From the NCBI GenBank assembly GCA_004551485.1, contig SBLD01000018.1:1-64000 (forward strand): DNA of 64,000 nucleotides, given 5' to 3'. This DNA comes from Billgrantia azerbaijanica. Its GTDB lineage: Bacteria; Pseudomonadota; Gammaproteobacteria; Pseudomonadales; Halomonadaceae. The notes under the pieces are model-generated. The model worked only from the letters and a program-made list of their open reading frames with translations. It ran no database searches and was not told the origin of the DNA. Below, in pieces: positions 7,208 through 16,507 of the stretch (positions within the stretch are counted from its first letter, which is position 1; every line of letters begins with the position of its first letter). Position numbers and translations under genes: made by a program.

Positions 7208-8484
7208 CACTCCTGATCATCATCGCCGCCCTTTTCGCCCTGGTATTGATCAATGTGCCGATCGCCGTGGCCATCGGCGTGGTGGGGGTGGTCGGTGTCT
7301 ATCTCAACATGGGCGCCGACGCCTTGGTCAACGTGCCGCTGACGCTGTTCAACGGTGCCACCAAGTTTCCCCTGATCGCCATTCCCCTCTTCATCTTCGC
7401 CGGCGCACTGATGAACACGTCAGGCATCTCCGTGCGTCTGATCAACCTGGTCACCGCCATCGTCGGCTTCGTCCGCGGCGGATTGGCGATGGTCAATGTC
7501 GGGGTCTCGCTGTTCTTCGCCGAGATTTCCGGGTCGGCCGTCGCCGACGTGGCGGCAACAGGCTCCGTACTGATCCCCGAGATGAAGCGACGCAAGTACA
7601 ACCCCAACTTTACTGCCGCTATCACCTCTTCGTCGGCCTCGCTGGCGATCATCATCCCGCCGTCGCTGTCGATGATCCTGTACGGCGCCATCGCCGACAC
7701 CTCCATCGTCAAGCTCTTCGTCGCCGGCATCGTGCCGGGGCTGATCGGCGCCGCCGGCCTGGCCGCCTTCTGTTACTACTATGCGGTGAAGTATGACCTG
7801 CCCCGCGAAGACGCCTTCTCGCTGGCCACCCTGCGCAAAGCATTCAGGGAAGCCTTCTGGGCCTTGACCCTGCCGGTGATCATCCTGGGCGGAATCTTTG
7901 GTGGCTTCGTGACCGCCACCGAAGGTGCCGGCATCGCCGTTCTGGCTGCCCTGCTGATCGGGGGCTTCGTCTACCGCGAGCTGAACCTCAAGATCCTCTA
8001 TCGCGCGGTGATCGAAGGCGTCATCCAGACCGCAGTGGTGATGCTGCTGGTGGCGACCTCTGCCGTGCTCGGCCTCTTCCTGACCGAGATGCAGCTTCCC
8101 CAGCAGCTGGCCAGCGAGATCACCGCGATCACAGAAAATCCGATCCTGGTGCTGGCACTGCTGAACATCCTGCTGCTACTGCTCGGCATGTTCCTGCACG
8201 GTGCTGCCGCCATCATCCTGGTGGTTCCCATCGTGATGCCCCTGGTGAACCAGATCGGCATCGATCCGATCCACTTCGGCTTGATCCTCACCCTCAATCT
8301 GGCCATCGGTCAGCAGACGCCACCGGTCGCCTCGGTCCTGGCCACGTCCTGCTCCATCGCCAAGACCGACATGTGGGACACCACCAAGGTCAACCTGCCG
8401 ATGATCGGGGTGCTGTTCGTGGTGTTGATGCTGGTCACCTACGTGCCAGCCATCCCCATGACCCTCGTCAACCTCTTCTATTGA
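7204..8484 (+). CDS. TRAP transporter large permease subunit (DctM family)
   Basis: A 426-residue protein with about 12 membrane helices that forms the translocation channel of the TRAP importer. Family features are visible: an N-terminal hydrophobic pair of helices, FFAEISGSAVADVAATGSVLIPEM with the conserved Gly/Ser/Asp pattern, SSASLAIIIPPSLSMILYG, and near the C-terminus the ion-site-like FGLILTLNLAIGQQTPPVASVL. It starts with an ATGA overlap to the DctQ-type gene. Length and topology are standard. With the binding protein encoded upstream, it should import a C4-C6 organic or sugar acid by an ion gradient rather than ATP. Confidence 0.95.
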   Translation: MTLLIIIAALFALVLINVPIAVAIGVVGVVGVYLNMGADALVNVPLTLFNGATKFPLIAIPLFIFAGALMNTSGISVRLINLVTAIVGFVRGGLAMVNVGVSLFFAEISGSAVADVAATGSVLIPEMKRRKYNPNFTAAITSSSASLAIIIPPSLSMILYGAIADTSIVKLFVAGIVPGLIGAAGLAAFCYYYAVKYDLPREDAFSLATLRKAFREAFWALTLPVIILGGIFGGFVTATEGAGIAVLAALLIGGFVYRELNLKILYRAVIEGVIQTAVVMLLVATSAVLGLFLTEMQLPQQLASEITAITENPILVLALLNILLLLLGMFLHGAAAIILVVPIVMPLVNQIGIDPIHFGLILTLNLAIGQQTPPVASVLATSCSIAKTDMWDTTKVNLPMIGVLFVVLMLVTYVPAIPMTLVNLFY

Positions 8485-8496
8485 TTGGAGTCCGAG

Positions 8497-9528
8497 ATGA
8501 CAGATCCACGCCCCCTCATCGCCGTCACTCTGGGAGATCCCGCCGGTATCGGCCCCGAGCTGATCGCCAAGTTGTTCGCCGAGAAGCCCCTTTTCGACAA
8601 CGTCCATACCGTGCTGGTGGGTGATCGCTGGCTGTGGCAAGAGGGCCAGCGAGTAGCCGGCCAGTCACAGGAACTGCCCGAAGTCGAATGCTTTGCCGAA
8701 GCCCGTCAGCATGACCGTCCCGTCTTCCTGCCGGTCGACAGTGTCAACGAAGGCGCTGTCGGGTATGCCGAAGAGACCGCGGCCGGCGGCGCCTCAGTGC
8801 TCTCGGTCCTCTCCCGTTGCCTGGATGCCGCCCAGGCCAGCGAGGTCGATGCCATCTGTTTCGCCCCGCTCAACAAGTTCTCGATGAAGAAGGGCGGCCT
8901 CAACCATGAGGACGAATTGCACTTTTTCGCCGAAAAGCTCGGGGTGACTGGCTATTTCTGCGAGTTCAATACGCTCGGCAACCTTTGGACCTCGCGCATC
9001 TCGTCCCACATTCCGCTCAAGGATGCTGCCCAATACGTGACCCAGGAGCGCATCGTCGACGCCAGCCGGCTTATCTCCGACTCGCTGAAGCTGGCCGGCA
9101 TCGAGGCTCCGCGCGTCGCCGTAGCGGCCTTCAATCCCCATGGCGGGGAAGGCGGCACCTGTGGGCGTGAAGAGATCGACGTCATCGAGCCTGCCGTGAA
9201 GCAGTGCCAGGCAGAGGGCTACCCCGTGGCCGGCCCCTTCCCCGCCGACACCATCTTCCTCAAGGCTCAGGACGGCGAATACGACGCCATCGTGACCATG
9301 TACCACGACCAGGGTCAGATCGCGATCAAGCTGATGGGCTTCAAGCAGGGCGTCACGGTGCAGGGCGGCCTGCCGATCCCCATCACTACCCCGGCCCACG
9401 GTACCGCCTTCGACATTGCCGGCCAGGGCAAGGCCGACGTGGGCCCGACGCGCAATGCCTTCACCATCGCCTGCCGAATGGGCGAGAACCTGCGACGCCA
9501 GCGCCTCGAGACCGCCGCCAGCGCCTGA
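8497..9528 (+). CDS. PdxA2-type 4-phospho-sugar-acid 3-dehydrogenase
   Basis: A 343-residue member of the PdxA family. It shows [12 protein letters not shown] at the N-terminus, metal-ligand His residues in SSHIPL and NPHGGEGG, and the [14 protein letters not shown] / [13 protein letters not shown] block. PdxA proper oxidises 4-phosphohydroxythreonine for vitamin B6. The PdxA2 branch oxidises 4-phospho-D-threonate or -erythronate in sugar-acid catabolism, and the setting here inside a transporter/dehydratase operon favours that branch. The usual partner, a DUF1537 four-carbon acid-sugar kinase, is not in this cluster. The ATG at 8497 (GGAG six bases upstream) is chosen over the TTG at 8485. 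The exact substrate is open. Confidence 0.85.
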   Translation: MTDPRPLIAVTLGDPAGIGPELIAKLFAEKPLFDNVHTVLVGDRWLWQEGQRVAGQSQELPEVECFAEARQHDRPVFLPVDSVNEGAVGYAEETAAGGASVLSVLSRCLDAAQASEVDAICFAPLNKFSMKKGGLNHEDELHFFAEKLGVTGYFCEFNTLGNLWTSRISSHIPLKDAAQYVTQERIVDASRLISDSLKLAGIEAPRVAVAAFNPHGGEGGTCGREEIDVIEPAVKQCQAEGYPVAGPFPADTIFLKAQDGEYDAIVTMYHDQGQIAIKLMGFKQGVTVQGGLPIPITTPAHGTAFDIAGQGKADVGPTRNAFTIACRMGENLRRQRLETAASA

Positions 9529-9559
9529 CGATACCACCGATAGCAAGGACACACGACAC

Positions 9560-10732
9560 ATGAAGATCACTCAGGTCAGAACCCGCGTCTTCGAATGGAA
9601 GGGCCATACCGTTCCCGCCCAGCCCCATTTCTGCTCCAACGCCATGGATGAGCTCTGGGACAAGAGTGACTCCATGGGCACGTTCCGCTTCCACGGCTGG
9701 ACCACCGTGGAGATCGAAACCGATACGGGCTTGGTTGGCCTGGGCAATGTGGCGCTCGCCCCGCGCATTGCCAAGGCAATCATCGACCAGTACCTGGCGC
9801 CGCTGGTGATCGGCCAGGATCCCTTCGACTACGAGTACCTGTGGCAGCGCATGTACCGCTCCACCCATGCCTGGGGACGCAAGGGCATTGGCATGGCAGC
9901 GATCTCCGGCGTCGACATCGCCATCTGGGACATCATGGGCAAGGCGGTGAACCAGCCGGTGTTCAAGCTCCTTGGCGGGCGTACCAAGGAGAAGATTCCC
10001 TGCTACGCCTCCAAGCTGTATCGCACCGACCTGAAATCCATGCAGGAAGAGGCCCAGTCCTACCTCGACCAGGGCTTCAAGGCCATGAAGATGCGCTTTG
10101 GCTATGGCCCCAAGGACGGCCCCGACGGCATGCGCGAGAACCTCGACAGCGTCGCTGCGGTACGTGAGGTAATCGGCGACGACATCGACCTGATGCTCGA
10201 GTGCTACATGGGCTGGAACCTGGAGTACGCCAAGCGCATGTTGCCCAAGCTGGAGCGTTTCCAGCCGCGCTGGCTGGAGGAGCCGGTGCTCGCCGATGAC
10301 ATCGACGGCTACGCCGAACTGAATCAGCTGACCAGCATCCCCATCTCCGGGGGCGAGCACGAATTCACCCACTACGGCTTCCGCCAGCTGCTGGAGAAAC
10401 GCGCCGTTTCTGTCGTCCAGTACGACACCAACCGGGTCGGGGGCATCACCGCCGCGCGCAAGATCAACGCCATCGCCGAATCGTTCAGCGTTCCCGTCAT
10501 TCCCCATGCCGGGCAGATGCACAACTACCACCTGACTATGTCGACCCTGGCCTCGCCGATGGCGGAGTTCTTCCCGGTTCACGACGTGGAGATCGGTAAC
10601 GAGCTCTTCTACTACCTCTTCAAGGGCGACCCGGAGCCGCAAAACGGCTTCATTGACCTGGCCGATGATGTCCCGGGGCTCGGCCTGTCGCTCAACGAGC
10701 ACTACTTCGACCAGTTCCACATCATCGAGTGA
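9560..10732 (+). CDS. Enolase-superfamily sugar-acid dehydratase (mandelate racemase / L-rhamnonate-L-lyxonate dehydratase-like)
   Basis: A 390-residue enzyme of the mandelate racemase/muconate-lactonising group. The N-terminal capping domain includes [20 protein letters not shown] and the barrel carries [11 protein letters not shown] (catalytic Lys/Arg strand), metal ligands in [13 protein letters not shown] and SGGEHEF, and a C-terminal [10 protein letters not shown] with the catalytic His. The overall pattern is closest to acid-sugar dehydratases of the L-rhamnonate/L-lyxonate type, which remove water to give a 2-keto-3-deoxy acid. It sits between PdxA2 and a FAH-family gene, and the downstream dehydrogenase fits conversion of a five-carbon acid to 2-oxoglutarate. 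The specific sugar acid cannot be read from sequence. Confidence 0.88.
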   Translation: MKITQVRTRVFEWKGHTVPAQPHFCSNAMDELWDKSDSMGTFRFHGWTTVEIETDTGLVGLGNVALAPRIAKAIIDQYLAPLVIGQDPFDYEYLWQRMYRSTHAWGRKGIGMAAISGVDIAIWDIMGKAVNQPVFKLLGGRTKEKIPCYASKLYRTDLKSMQEEAQSYLDQGFKAMKMRFGYGPKDGPDGMRENLDSVAAVREVIGDDIDLMLECYMGWNLEYAKRMLPKLERFQPRWLEEPVLADDIDGYAELNQLTSIPISGGEHEFTHYGFRQLLEKRAVSVVQYDTNRVGGITAARKINAIAESFSVPVIPHAGQMHNYHLTMSTLASPMAEFFPVHDVEIGNELFYYLFKGDPEPQNGFIDLADDVPGLGLSLNEHYFDQFHIIE

Positions 10733-10740
10733 GGCCGGAC

Positions 10741-11733
10741 ATGCGATTGATCCAGTATCTCGAGGAGGGGCAGCCGCGTGCTGCCTTGGTAGAGAGCAAC
10801 GACGCCGTGCGACCGATTCGTCTGGATGGGGGCACCTACGCCCTGGCGCGCCTGGCCATCGCCAGCGGACAGTCCCTGTCGGCCGTGATCGAGGTCCGGC
10901 TCGATGATGAGCTGATCGACTACCAGCAGCTGGTCGACGAGAAGCACCTGCTGCCGCCGCTGACGCACCCCGACCCGGCCCACTGCCTGGTCACCGGTAC
11001 TGGCCTCACCCACCTGGGCAGCGCCGACGCCCGCTCGGCGATGCACGCCAAGACCCAAGTCAGCGAGGCCGAGTTGACCGACTCCATGCGCATGTTCAAG
11101 CTGGGCGTCGAGGGCGGCAAGCCCGCCGCGGGGCAGACCGGTGCCCAGCCGGAGTGGTTCTACAAGGGCGACGGGGGCTGCGTCGTGTCGCCCGAGGCCG
11201 AGATCCCCGTGCCCGGTTTCGCCGAGGATGCCGGCGAGGAGCCGGAGCTGGCCGGCCTCTACGTGATCGGTGACGACGGCACCCCCTGGCGGGTCGGCCA
11301 CGCCATCGGCAACGAGTTCTCCGATCACGTCACCGAGCGCTTCAACTACCTGTGGCTCGCCCACTCCAAGCTGCGCGCCTGCAGCTTCGGTCCGGAGCTG
11401 CTGGTGGGCGAGCTGCCCGAGCACCTGGTAGGGACCAGCCGCATCGTGCGCGATGGCCAGACGCTGTGGGAGAAGCCCTTCCTCACCGGCGAGGCCAACA
11501 TGGCCCACAGCCTGGCCAACCTCGAGTACCACCACTTCAAGTACCCCGGCTTCCGTCGCCCCGGCGACGTGCACGTGCACTTCTTCGGCACAGCGACGCT
11601 GAGTTTCGCCGACGGCATCCAGCCCCGTGACGGCGACCGCTTCGAGATCGGCCTGCCTGCCTTGGGGCGCCCGCTGCGCAACCCTCTGCGTCGCAAGTCA
11701 GGCACAACCGCCACCGACGTTAAACCTCTCTGA
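10741..11733 (+). CDS. Fumarylacetoacetate hydrolase-family protein (AraD1-like 2-keto-3-deoxy acid dehydratase)
   Basis: A 330-residue FAH-fold protein. The conserved FAH core is seen in [13 protein letters not shown], in [30 protein letters not shown] (acidic metal ligands) and in the [15 protein letters not shown] region. Proteins of this AraD1 group are found beside sugar-acid dehydratases and ketoglutarate-semialdehyde dehydrogenases. The inferred reaction is dehydration of a 2-keto-3-deoxy pentonate to 2-oxoglutarate semialdehyde, the substrate of the next enzyme. The ATG at 10741 is chosen; the GTG at 10729 would overlap the upstream stop. An alternative would be a hydrolase or aldolase on a similar keto acid. 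Confidence 0.82.
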   Translation: MRLIQYLEEGQPRAALVESNDAVRPIRLDGGTYALARLAIASGQSLSAVIEVRLDDELIDYQQLVDEKHLLPPLTHPDPAHCLVTGTGLTHLGSADARSAMHAKTQVSEAELTDSMRMFKLGVEGGKPAAGQTGAQPEWFYKGDGGCVVSPEAEIPVPGFAEDAGEEPELAGLYVIGDDGTPWRVGHAIGNEFSDHVTERFNYLWLAHSKLRACSFGPELLVGELPEHLVGTSRIVRDGQTLWEKPFLTGEANMAHSLANLEYHHFKYPGFRRPGDVHVHFFGTATLSFADGIQPRDGDRFEIGLPALGRPLRNPLRRKSGTTATDVKPL

Positions 11734-11747
11734 TTCTGGAGGAACGC

Positions 11748-13325
11748 ATGACGCCGCAAGGCATTTCCCTGATTGGCCAGCAAGCCATCACCGGCGGCCA
11801 GGCCGTCATCCGCGCCATCGATCCCTCCACCGGCGAGGCCCTGGCCCCCGACTACCCCGGACTGGACCGCGACGCGGTGGCCCAGGCCTGTGAGCTCGCC
11901 GAGACGGCCTTCGCCACCTACCGCGAGACCTCGCTCGAGGTGCGCGCCACCTTCCTCGAGACCGTGGCCAGCGAGATCGAGGCCCTGGGCGATGCGCTGG
12001 TCGAGCGCGCCATGACCGAGACCGGCCTGCCCCAGGCACGCATCCAGGGCGAGCGCGGCCGCACCTGCGGCCAGCTGCGCCTCTTCGCTTCCGTGGTGCG
12101 CGCCGGCGAGTGGCTCGAGGTGCGCCTCGACCCGACCCTACCCGAGCGTGAGCCCATGCCGCGTGTCGACCTGCGCCAGCGCCACGTCGGCCTGGGCCCG
12201 GTGGCGGTGTTCGGCGCCTCCAACTTCCCGCTGGCCTTCTCCGTGGCCGGTGGCGATACCGCATCGGCGCTGGCCGCCGGCTGCCCGGTGGTGGTCAAGG
12301 CGCACTCCGCCCACCCCGGCACCTCGGAGCTGGTGGGTCGCGCCGTGCAGGCCGCGGTGGCCAAGTGCGACCTGCCCGAGGGCGTCTTCTCGCTACTGTT
12401 CGGCGCCGGCCGCGAGGTGGGGCAGGCGCTGGTCGCCGACCCGCGCATCCAGGCGGTGGGCTTTACCGGCTCGCGCTCGGGCGGCCTGGCGCTGCTGCGG
12501 ACCGCGCAGGCCCGTCCCCAGCCGATCCCGGTCTACGCCGAGATGAGCTCCATCAACCCGGTGTTCCTGCTGCCCGAGGCGCTGAAGGCGCGCGGCCAGG
12601 CGATCGCCGAAGGGTTCGTCGGCTCGCTCACCATGGGCGCCGGCCAGTTCTGCACCAACCCCGGCCTGCTGATCGGCATCAAGGGCGAGGCGCTGGACGC
12701 CTTCCTCGCCGCTGCCGGCGAAGGGGTCAAGGGCAGCGCCGCCCAGACCATGCTCACCCCGGGCATCCACGCTGCCTATCAAGACGGCGTAAAGGCACTC
12801 GCCGCCAACGCCAAAGTGCGCGAGGTCGCCCGCGGCCAGGCAGGCAGCGGCCCGCACGAATGCCAGGCGGCGTTGTTTGCCGCCAGCGGCAGCGACTTCC
12901 TGAGCGACGAGGCCCTGCAGGCCGAGGTGTTCGGTGCCAGCGGCCTGGTGGTGGAATGCGCCGACGCCGACGAGATGCAGCGCGTGGCCGAGCACCTGGA
13001 AGGCCAGCTGACTGCCACCCTGCAGATGGACGACGGCGACCTGGCCGCCGCCCAGCGGCTGCTGCCGCTGCTCGAGCGCCGGGCGGGGCGGATTCTCGCC
13101 AATGGCTGGCCCACCGGCGTCGAGGTGTGCCACGCCATGGTCCACGGCGGGCCCTTCCCGGCCACCTCGGACGCGCGCACCACCTCGGTGGGCAGCGCCG
13201 CCATCCAGCGCTTCCTGCGCCCGGTGTGCTATCAGAACCTGCCCGCGGGGCTGCTGTCCGAAGCACTCCAGGATGACAATCCCCTCAATGTCTCGCGCCT
13301 GGTGGATGGCCAGCGCGATCTCTGA
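11748..13325 (+). CDS. NADP-type aldehyde dehydrogenase, 2-oxoglutarate semialdehyde dehydrogenase-like
   Basis: A 525-residue aldehyde dehydrogenase. Visible motifs are [21 protein letters not shown] (cofactor entry), [27 protein letters not shown], the Glu region [18 protein letters not shown], and the catalytic Cys in [13 protein letters not shown]. The length and this [11 protein letters not shown] form match the ketoglutarate-semialdehyde dehydrogenase group, which oxidises the semialdehyde to 2-oxoglutarate in pentonate and glucarate catabolism. It is last in the operon, has a strong GGAGG site seven bases before its ATG, and is followed by a hairpin terminator. It would deliver the product of the preceding enzymes to the TCA cycle. 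Confidence 0.92.
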   Translation: MTPQGISLIGQQAITGGQAVIRAIDPSTGEALAPDYPGLDRDAVAQACELAETAFATYRETSLEVRATFLETVASEIEALGDALVERAMTETGLPQARIQGERGRTCGQLRLFASVVRAGEWLEVRLDPTLPEREPMPRVDLRQRHVGLGPVAVFGASNFPLAFSVAGGDTASALAAGCPVVVKAHSAHPGTSELVGRAVQAAVAKCDLPEGVFSLLFGAGREVGQALVADPRIQAVGFTGSRSGGLALLRTAQARPQPIPVYAEMSSINPVFLLPEALKARGQAIAEGFVGSLTMGAGQFCTNPGLLIGIKGEALDAFLAAAGEGVKGSAAQTMLTPGIHAAYQDGVKALAANAKVREVARGQAGSGPHECQAALFAASGSDFLSDEALQAEVFGASGLVVECADADEMQRVAEHLEGQLTATLQMDDGDLAAAQRLLPLLERRAGRILANGWPTGVEVCHAMVHGGPFPATSDARTTSVGSAAIQRFLRPVCYQNLPAGLLSEALQDDNPLNVSRLVDGQRDL

Positions 13326-13371
13326 GGTGGTCTCTCCCCCATGTGACATGTTGAGTGGAATCGTGCTTTTT

Positions 13372-13394
13372 GGCGGTCTGCGGGCCGCCTTTTT
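13372..13394 (+). terminator. Rho-independent terminator of the catabolic operon
   Basis: GGCGG (13372-13376) pairs with CCGCC (13385-13389), extendable within the loop, and is followed by TTTTT. It lies about 50 bases after the aldehyde dehydrogenase stop. A T-rich stretch also precedes the stem, but this gives A residues, not a U-run, on the opposite strand. Confidence 0.75.
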
Positions 13395-13448
13395 CGAATG
13401 CCGTCCGCATCTAACGGTAGGCTCCCGGATGAACAACCTACCGAGAGA

Positions 13449-14030
13449 TCACAGCTGAGCACCGGCTCCGCCCAGATAATGGATGACGTCGTGGAAACGC
13501 AGCCTCCCCTCGCCGAGGTTGCGCATCCGATGGTGGCAATCGGCCTGGAAGCGCAGCCCCTCGCCCGGGTGCAGGCGCCGTTCCTCGCCGCCTCGCTCGT
13601 TTTCGAGGCTCAGGCCGAGCACGCCCTCCAGCACCACGATGTGTTCCACCACCCCGGGAGCGTGAGGCGCCGAGGCGCTCTGTGCCCCCACGGCCAGCTC
13701 GATCTCGAACATCTCGAAGCCCAGCAGCGGGTCGAAGGGGAAGAGCACCCGGGCCTGCATGCCCACGGCGTCGCGCCCCCAGCGGGTTTCGCCGGCCGGC
13801 AGCGTGGCCGTGCCGTCTCCCGGCGGGGCGAACAGCGACGAGAAGGAGACCGAAAAGCCGCTGGCGATCTTCCATAGCGTCGCCACCGTGGGGCTCGATT
13901 CGCCACGCTCGATCTGTCCCAGCATGGCCTTGCTGACGCCGGTCGCGGCGGCGGTACGGTCGAGGCTCCAGCCCCGCGCCCGTCGCAGGGATCTGAGCCG
14001 CCGGGCGATGTGCTCCGCAATGTCCTGCAT
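13449..14030 (-). CDS. XRE-family regulator with C-terminal cupin domain
   Basis: A 193-residue two-domain regulator. Residues about 5-65 form a lambda-repressor-like helix-turn-helix (LRSLRRARGWSLDRTAAATGVSKAMLGQIERGESSPTVATL). The C-terminal half is a cupin (GVVEHIVVLEGVLGLSLENE, LHPGEGLRFQADCHHRMRNL) that likely binds a small effector. It is divergent from a BenE-type transporter gene, and two copies of a 16-base near-palindrome lie in the 83-base gap, so it probably controls both genes. The ATG at 14030 has a GGAG-like site upstream. The effector is unknown; an aromatic or other weak acid is only a guess from the transporter family. Confidence 0.93.
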   Translation of the reverse strand: MQDIAEHIARRLRSLRRARGWSLDRTAAATGVSKAMLGQIERGESSPTVATLWKIASGFSVSFSSLFAPPGDGTATLPAGETRWGRDAVGMQARVLFPFDPLLGFEMFEIELAVGAQSASAPHAPGVVEHIVVLEGVLGLSLENERGGEERRLHPGEGLRFQADCHHRMRNLGEGRLRFHDVIHYLGGAGAQL

Positions 14031-14043
14031 GGTCGCTCCGTTT

Positions 14044-14097
14044 GTGCGCTATAACGCACGATGCTATCGTTCGCCTGGATTGTACGCGATAACGCAC
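14044..14097. promoter_or_regulatory. Two operator-like repeats between the XRE-cupin and BenE genes
   Basis: GTGCGCTATAACGCAC (14044-14059) and GTACGCGATAACGCAC (14082-14097) are near-palindromes (GTGCG...CGCAC type) in the same orientation, with starts 38 bases apart. They lie in the divergent promoter region, so binding by the XRE-cupin protein is the obvious inference. Confidence 0.6.
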
Positions 14098-14113
14098 GAC
14101 CGGGGAGGCGAGG

Positions 14114-15337
14114 ATGACGCAGGAACTGCAGGCGATGACCCAGGCTCCATCAGACCGGTCGCTGTGGCGGGACCTGAGCCTCTCCACCCTGGTCGCCGGC
14201 CTGGTGGCGGTGCTGGTCGGCTACGGCAGCTCGGCGGTGATCATCTTCCGCGCCGCGGAGGCGGCCGGCGCCACCCAGGCCCAGATCGGCTCCTGGATGT
14301 GGGCGCTGGGCATCGGCGCGGGCTTGACCTCCCTGGGGCTGTCGTGGCGCTACCGCATCCCGGTGCTCACCGCCTGGTCCACCCCCGGAGCGGCGCTGCT
14401 GGCCACCAGCCTGCCCGGTATCCCCCTGGACGAGGCCATCGGCGCCTTCCTGTTCTCGGCAGCGCTGATCACCCTGTGCGGGGTCACCGGCCTTTTCGAG
14501 ACCCTGGTCCGGCGCATCCCCGCCTCCCTGGCGGCCGCCCTGCTCGCCGGCGTGCTGCTGCGCTTCGGCCTGGAGACCTTCGCCACCCTCGAGGATGGCT
14601 GGCCGCTGCCGCTGGCCATGCTGATCGCCTACGGCCTGGGCAAGCGCTTCGCCCCGCGCTATGCCATCGTGCTGGTGCTGCTGACGGGGGTCGGCATCGC
14701 CGGCGTTCAGGGCCAGTTGAGCCTCGCCGGCGTAAGCCTCGCACCAACCCTGCCGGTGTTCACCGCACCGAGTTTCTCGCTGACGACGCTGATCGGGGTC
14801 GGCCTGCCGCTGTTCGTGGTGACCATGACCACCCAGAACCTGCCCGGCACCGCCGTCCTGCAGGCCGCCGGCTATCGTCCGCCGAACTCGCCGCTGATCG
14901 CCTGGACCGGGGGCGCCACCCTGGCCCTCGCCCCCTTCGGCGGCTTCGCCCTCAATCTGGCGGCCATCAGCGCCGCCGTCTGCCTGGGACGCGAGGCCCA
15001 CGAGGACCCCGCGCGCCGCTATACCGCCGGAATGACGGCCGGGGTCGGCTACCTGGTGCTGGGCGTGTTCGGAACCACGGTCACGGCGCTGTTCGCAGCC
15101 TTCCCCGAGGCACTGATCGCCGCCCTGGCCGGCCTGGCGCTGCTCGGCACCATCGGCAACGGCCTGGCCGGCGCCGTGGCCGATCCCCGTCAGCGCGACG
15201 CCGCGGTGGTCACCTTCCTGTGCACTGCCTCCGGGGTCACCCTGCTGGGCATCGGCGCCGCCTTCTGGGGGCTGCTTGCAGGGCTCGCCATGCTCTGGCT
15301 GGCCACGGGGCGCCCGGCGCCGGAGGGTCGCGGCTGA
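14114..15337 (+). CDS. BenE-family benzoate/H+ symporter-like transporter
   Basis: A 407-residue membrane protein with about 11-12 helices. The sequence LVAGLVAVLVGYGSSAVIIF near the N-terminus, PVLTAWSTPGAALLAT, and the later LPLFVVTMTTQNLPGTAVLQAAGY are characteristic of the BenE family, which folds like nucleobase/ascorbate transporters and imports benzoate in characterised cases. No benzoate-degrading genes are nearby, so the substrate here is uncertain. It is divergent from the XRE-cupin regulator, with two operator-like repeats in between. The stop is followed by an 85-base gap to a gene remnant. Confidence 0.9.
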   Translation: MTQELQAMTQAPSDRSLWRDLSLSTLVAGLVAVLVGYGSSAVIIFRAAEAAGATQAQIGSWMWALGIGAGLTSLGLSWRYRIPVLTAWSTPGAALLATSLPGIPLDEAIGAFLFSAALITLCGVTGLFETLVRRIPASLAAALLAGVLLRFGLETFATLEDGWPLPLAMLIAYGLGKRFAPRYAIVLVLLTGVGIAGVQGQLSLAGVSLAPTLPVFTAPSFSLTTLIGVGLPLFVVTMTTQNLPGTAVLQAAGYRPPNSPLIAWTGGATLALAPFGGFALNLAAISAAVCLGREAHEDPARRYTAGMTAGVGYLVLGVFGTTVTALFAAFPEALIAALAGLALLGTIGNGLAGAVADPRQRDAAVVTFLCTASGVTLLGIGAAFWGLLAGLAMLWLATGRPAPEGRG

Positions 15338-15422
15338 CCAGAGGCGGGTCGCCGAGGGGATTGGCGCGCCCACCGTGGCCTGCTAGGGTGCCGACGACCT
15401 GTCACAGCCGGGAGCAACGACC

Positions 15423-15599
15423 ATGGCGGCCATCACCCTCAGCACCTGCCAGGGACGCGATATCGCGCCCCACCTGGAGGCCCTGGCGCGGCTGCGCATC
15501 CGGGGCTTCCGCGACTATCTCTGCGACGGCGACCCGGCCCACGGGGCCGGGGAGACCGCCAAGCCCCTGCTGTCCTGGCTCGAGGCGCTGACGTCATGA
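15423..15599 (+). pseudogene. GNAT acetyltransferase remnant with an in-frame internal deletion
   Basis: A 58-codon frame with an ATG. Its first ~34 residues (MAAITLSTCQGRDIAPHLEA...) match the start of the intact GNAT gene at 16760 (MAEIQLTTCQGQAIAPHLDD...). Its last ~15 residues (ETAKPLLSWLEALTS) match the C-terminus of that gene (ETDKPMVFWLKSLG). Roughly 140 residues in the middle, including the acetyl-CoA site, are missing, yet the frame is kept. The stop overlaps the start of the nitrilase gene (ATGA). This looks like a duplicated acetyltransferase that lost its core. The leftover may persist because it couples translation to the hydrolase. Confidence 0.75.
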
Positions 15600-16507
15600 T
15601 CCCGGGCACCGAACGCACGGTCACCGTGGCCACCGCCCAGTACCCCATTGAGACCTTCGACGAGTTCACCGGCTTCCAGGCCAAGGCGGCGCGCTGGGTC
15701 CATGATGCGGCGAGCCGAGGCGCGGAACTGCTGCTCTTCCCCGAGTACGGGGCCATGGAGCTGGCCTCGCTGCTGCCCGAGGCCGAGCGGGGCGATCTCC
15801 AGGCCCAGCTCCACGGCCTGCAGCCGCTGCGTGAAGCCTTCGTCGAGACCTGGCGCGAGCTCGCCCGCCGCCACGCCGTCACCCTGCTCGCCCCTTCCCT
15901 GCCCTGGCGCCTCGACGACGGCCGCTTCGTCAACCGGGCCTGGCTGTGCGGTCCCGATGGCCGGGTGGCCCATCAGGACAAGCAGGTGATGACCCGCTTC
16001 GAGAACGACGACTGGGGCGTGGCCGCAGGCGAGGGGCTCAAGGTCTTCGACACCCCGGCCGGGCGTGTGGGGGTGCTGATCTGCTACGACAGCGAGTTCC
16101 CCCTGCTGGCCCGGGCCCTGGTCGAGGCCGGCGCCGAACTGCTGCTGGTGCCAAGCTGCACCGATACCCAGGCCGGCTACCAGCGGGTGCGCCTCAGCGC
16201 CCAGGCCCGGGCCATCGAGCAGCAGGTGGTGGTGCTCCAGTCGCCCACGGTCGGTGAGGCACTGTGGTCGCCGGCGGTGGACATCAACATCGGCCGGGCC
16301 GGCGTCTTCACGCCCTGCGACCACGGCTTCCCTCCCGACGGGGTGCTGACCCTGGCCAAGGACGCCACCCCCGGCTGGCACTTGGCCCGCCTGGACCTGG
16401 CCCGGATTCGCGCCCTGCGCGCGCACGGCCAGGTCAACAACCACGCCGACTGGCCACTCCAGGAGGCGCGGCTGGCTCCGGGCATCGCCAGGCACGCCCT
16501 GGGCTGA
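15596..16507 (+). CDS. Carbon-nitrogen hydrolase (nitrilase superfamily)
   Basis: A 303-residue hydrolase. The catalytic triad of the superfamily is visible: Glu in LLLFPEYGAME, Lys in HQDKQVMTRFE and Cys in GVLICYDSEFP. The N-terminus VTVATAQYPIETFDEFTGFQ is typical. These enzymes hydrolyse nitriles, amides or carbamoyl groups; this subgroup is often found next to a GNAT acetyltransferase. Here it is flanked by a GNAT remnant that overlaps its start by four bases and by an intact GNAT gene 252 bases downstream. The substrate is unknown. The 252-base gap after it shows no convincing gene or terminator. Confidence 0.92.
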   Translation: MIPGTERTVTVATAQYPIETFDEFTGFQAKAARWVHDAASRGAELLLFPEYGAMELASLLPEAERGDLQAQLHGLQPLREAFVETWRELARRHAVTLLAPSLPWRLDDGRFVNRAWLCGPDGRVAHQDKQVMTRFENDDWGVAAGEGLKVFDTPAGRVGVLICYDSEFPLLARALVEAGAELLLVPSCTDTQAGYQRVRLSAQARAIEQQVVVLQSPTVGEALWSPAVDINIGRAGVFTPCDHGFPPDGVLTLAKDATPGWHLARLDLARIRALRAHGQVNNHADWPLQEARLAPGIARHALG

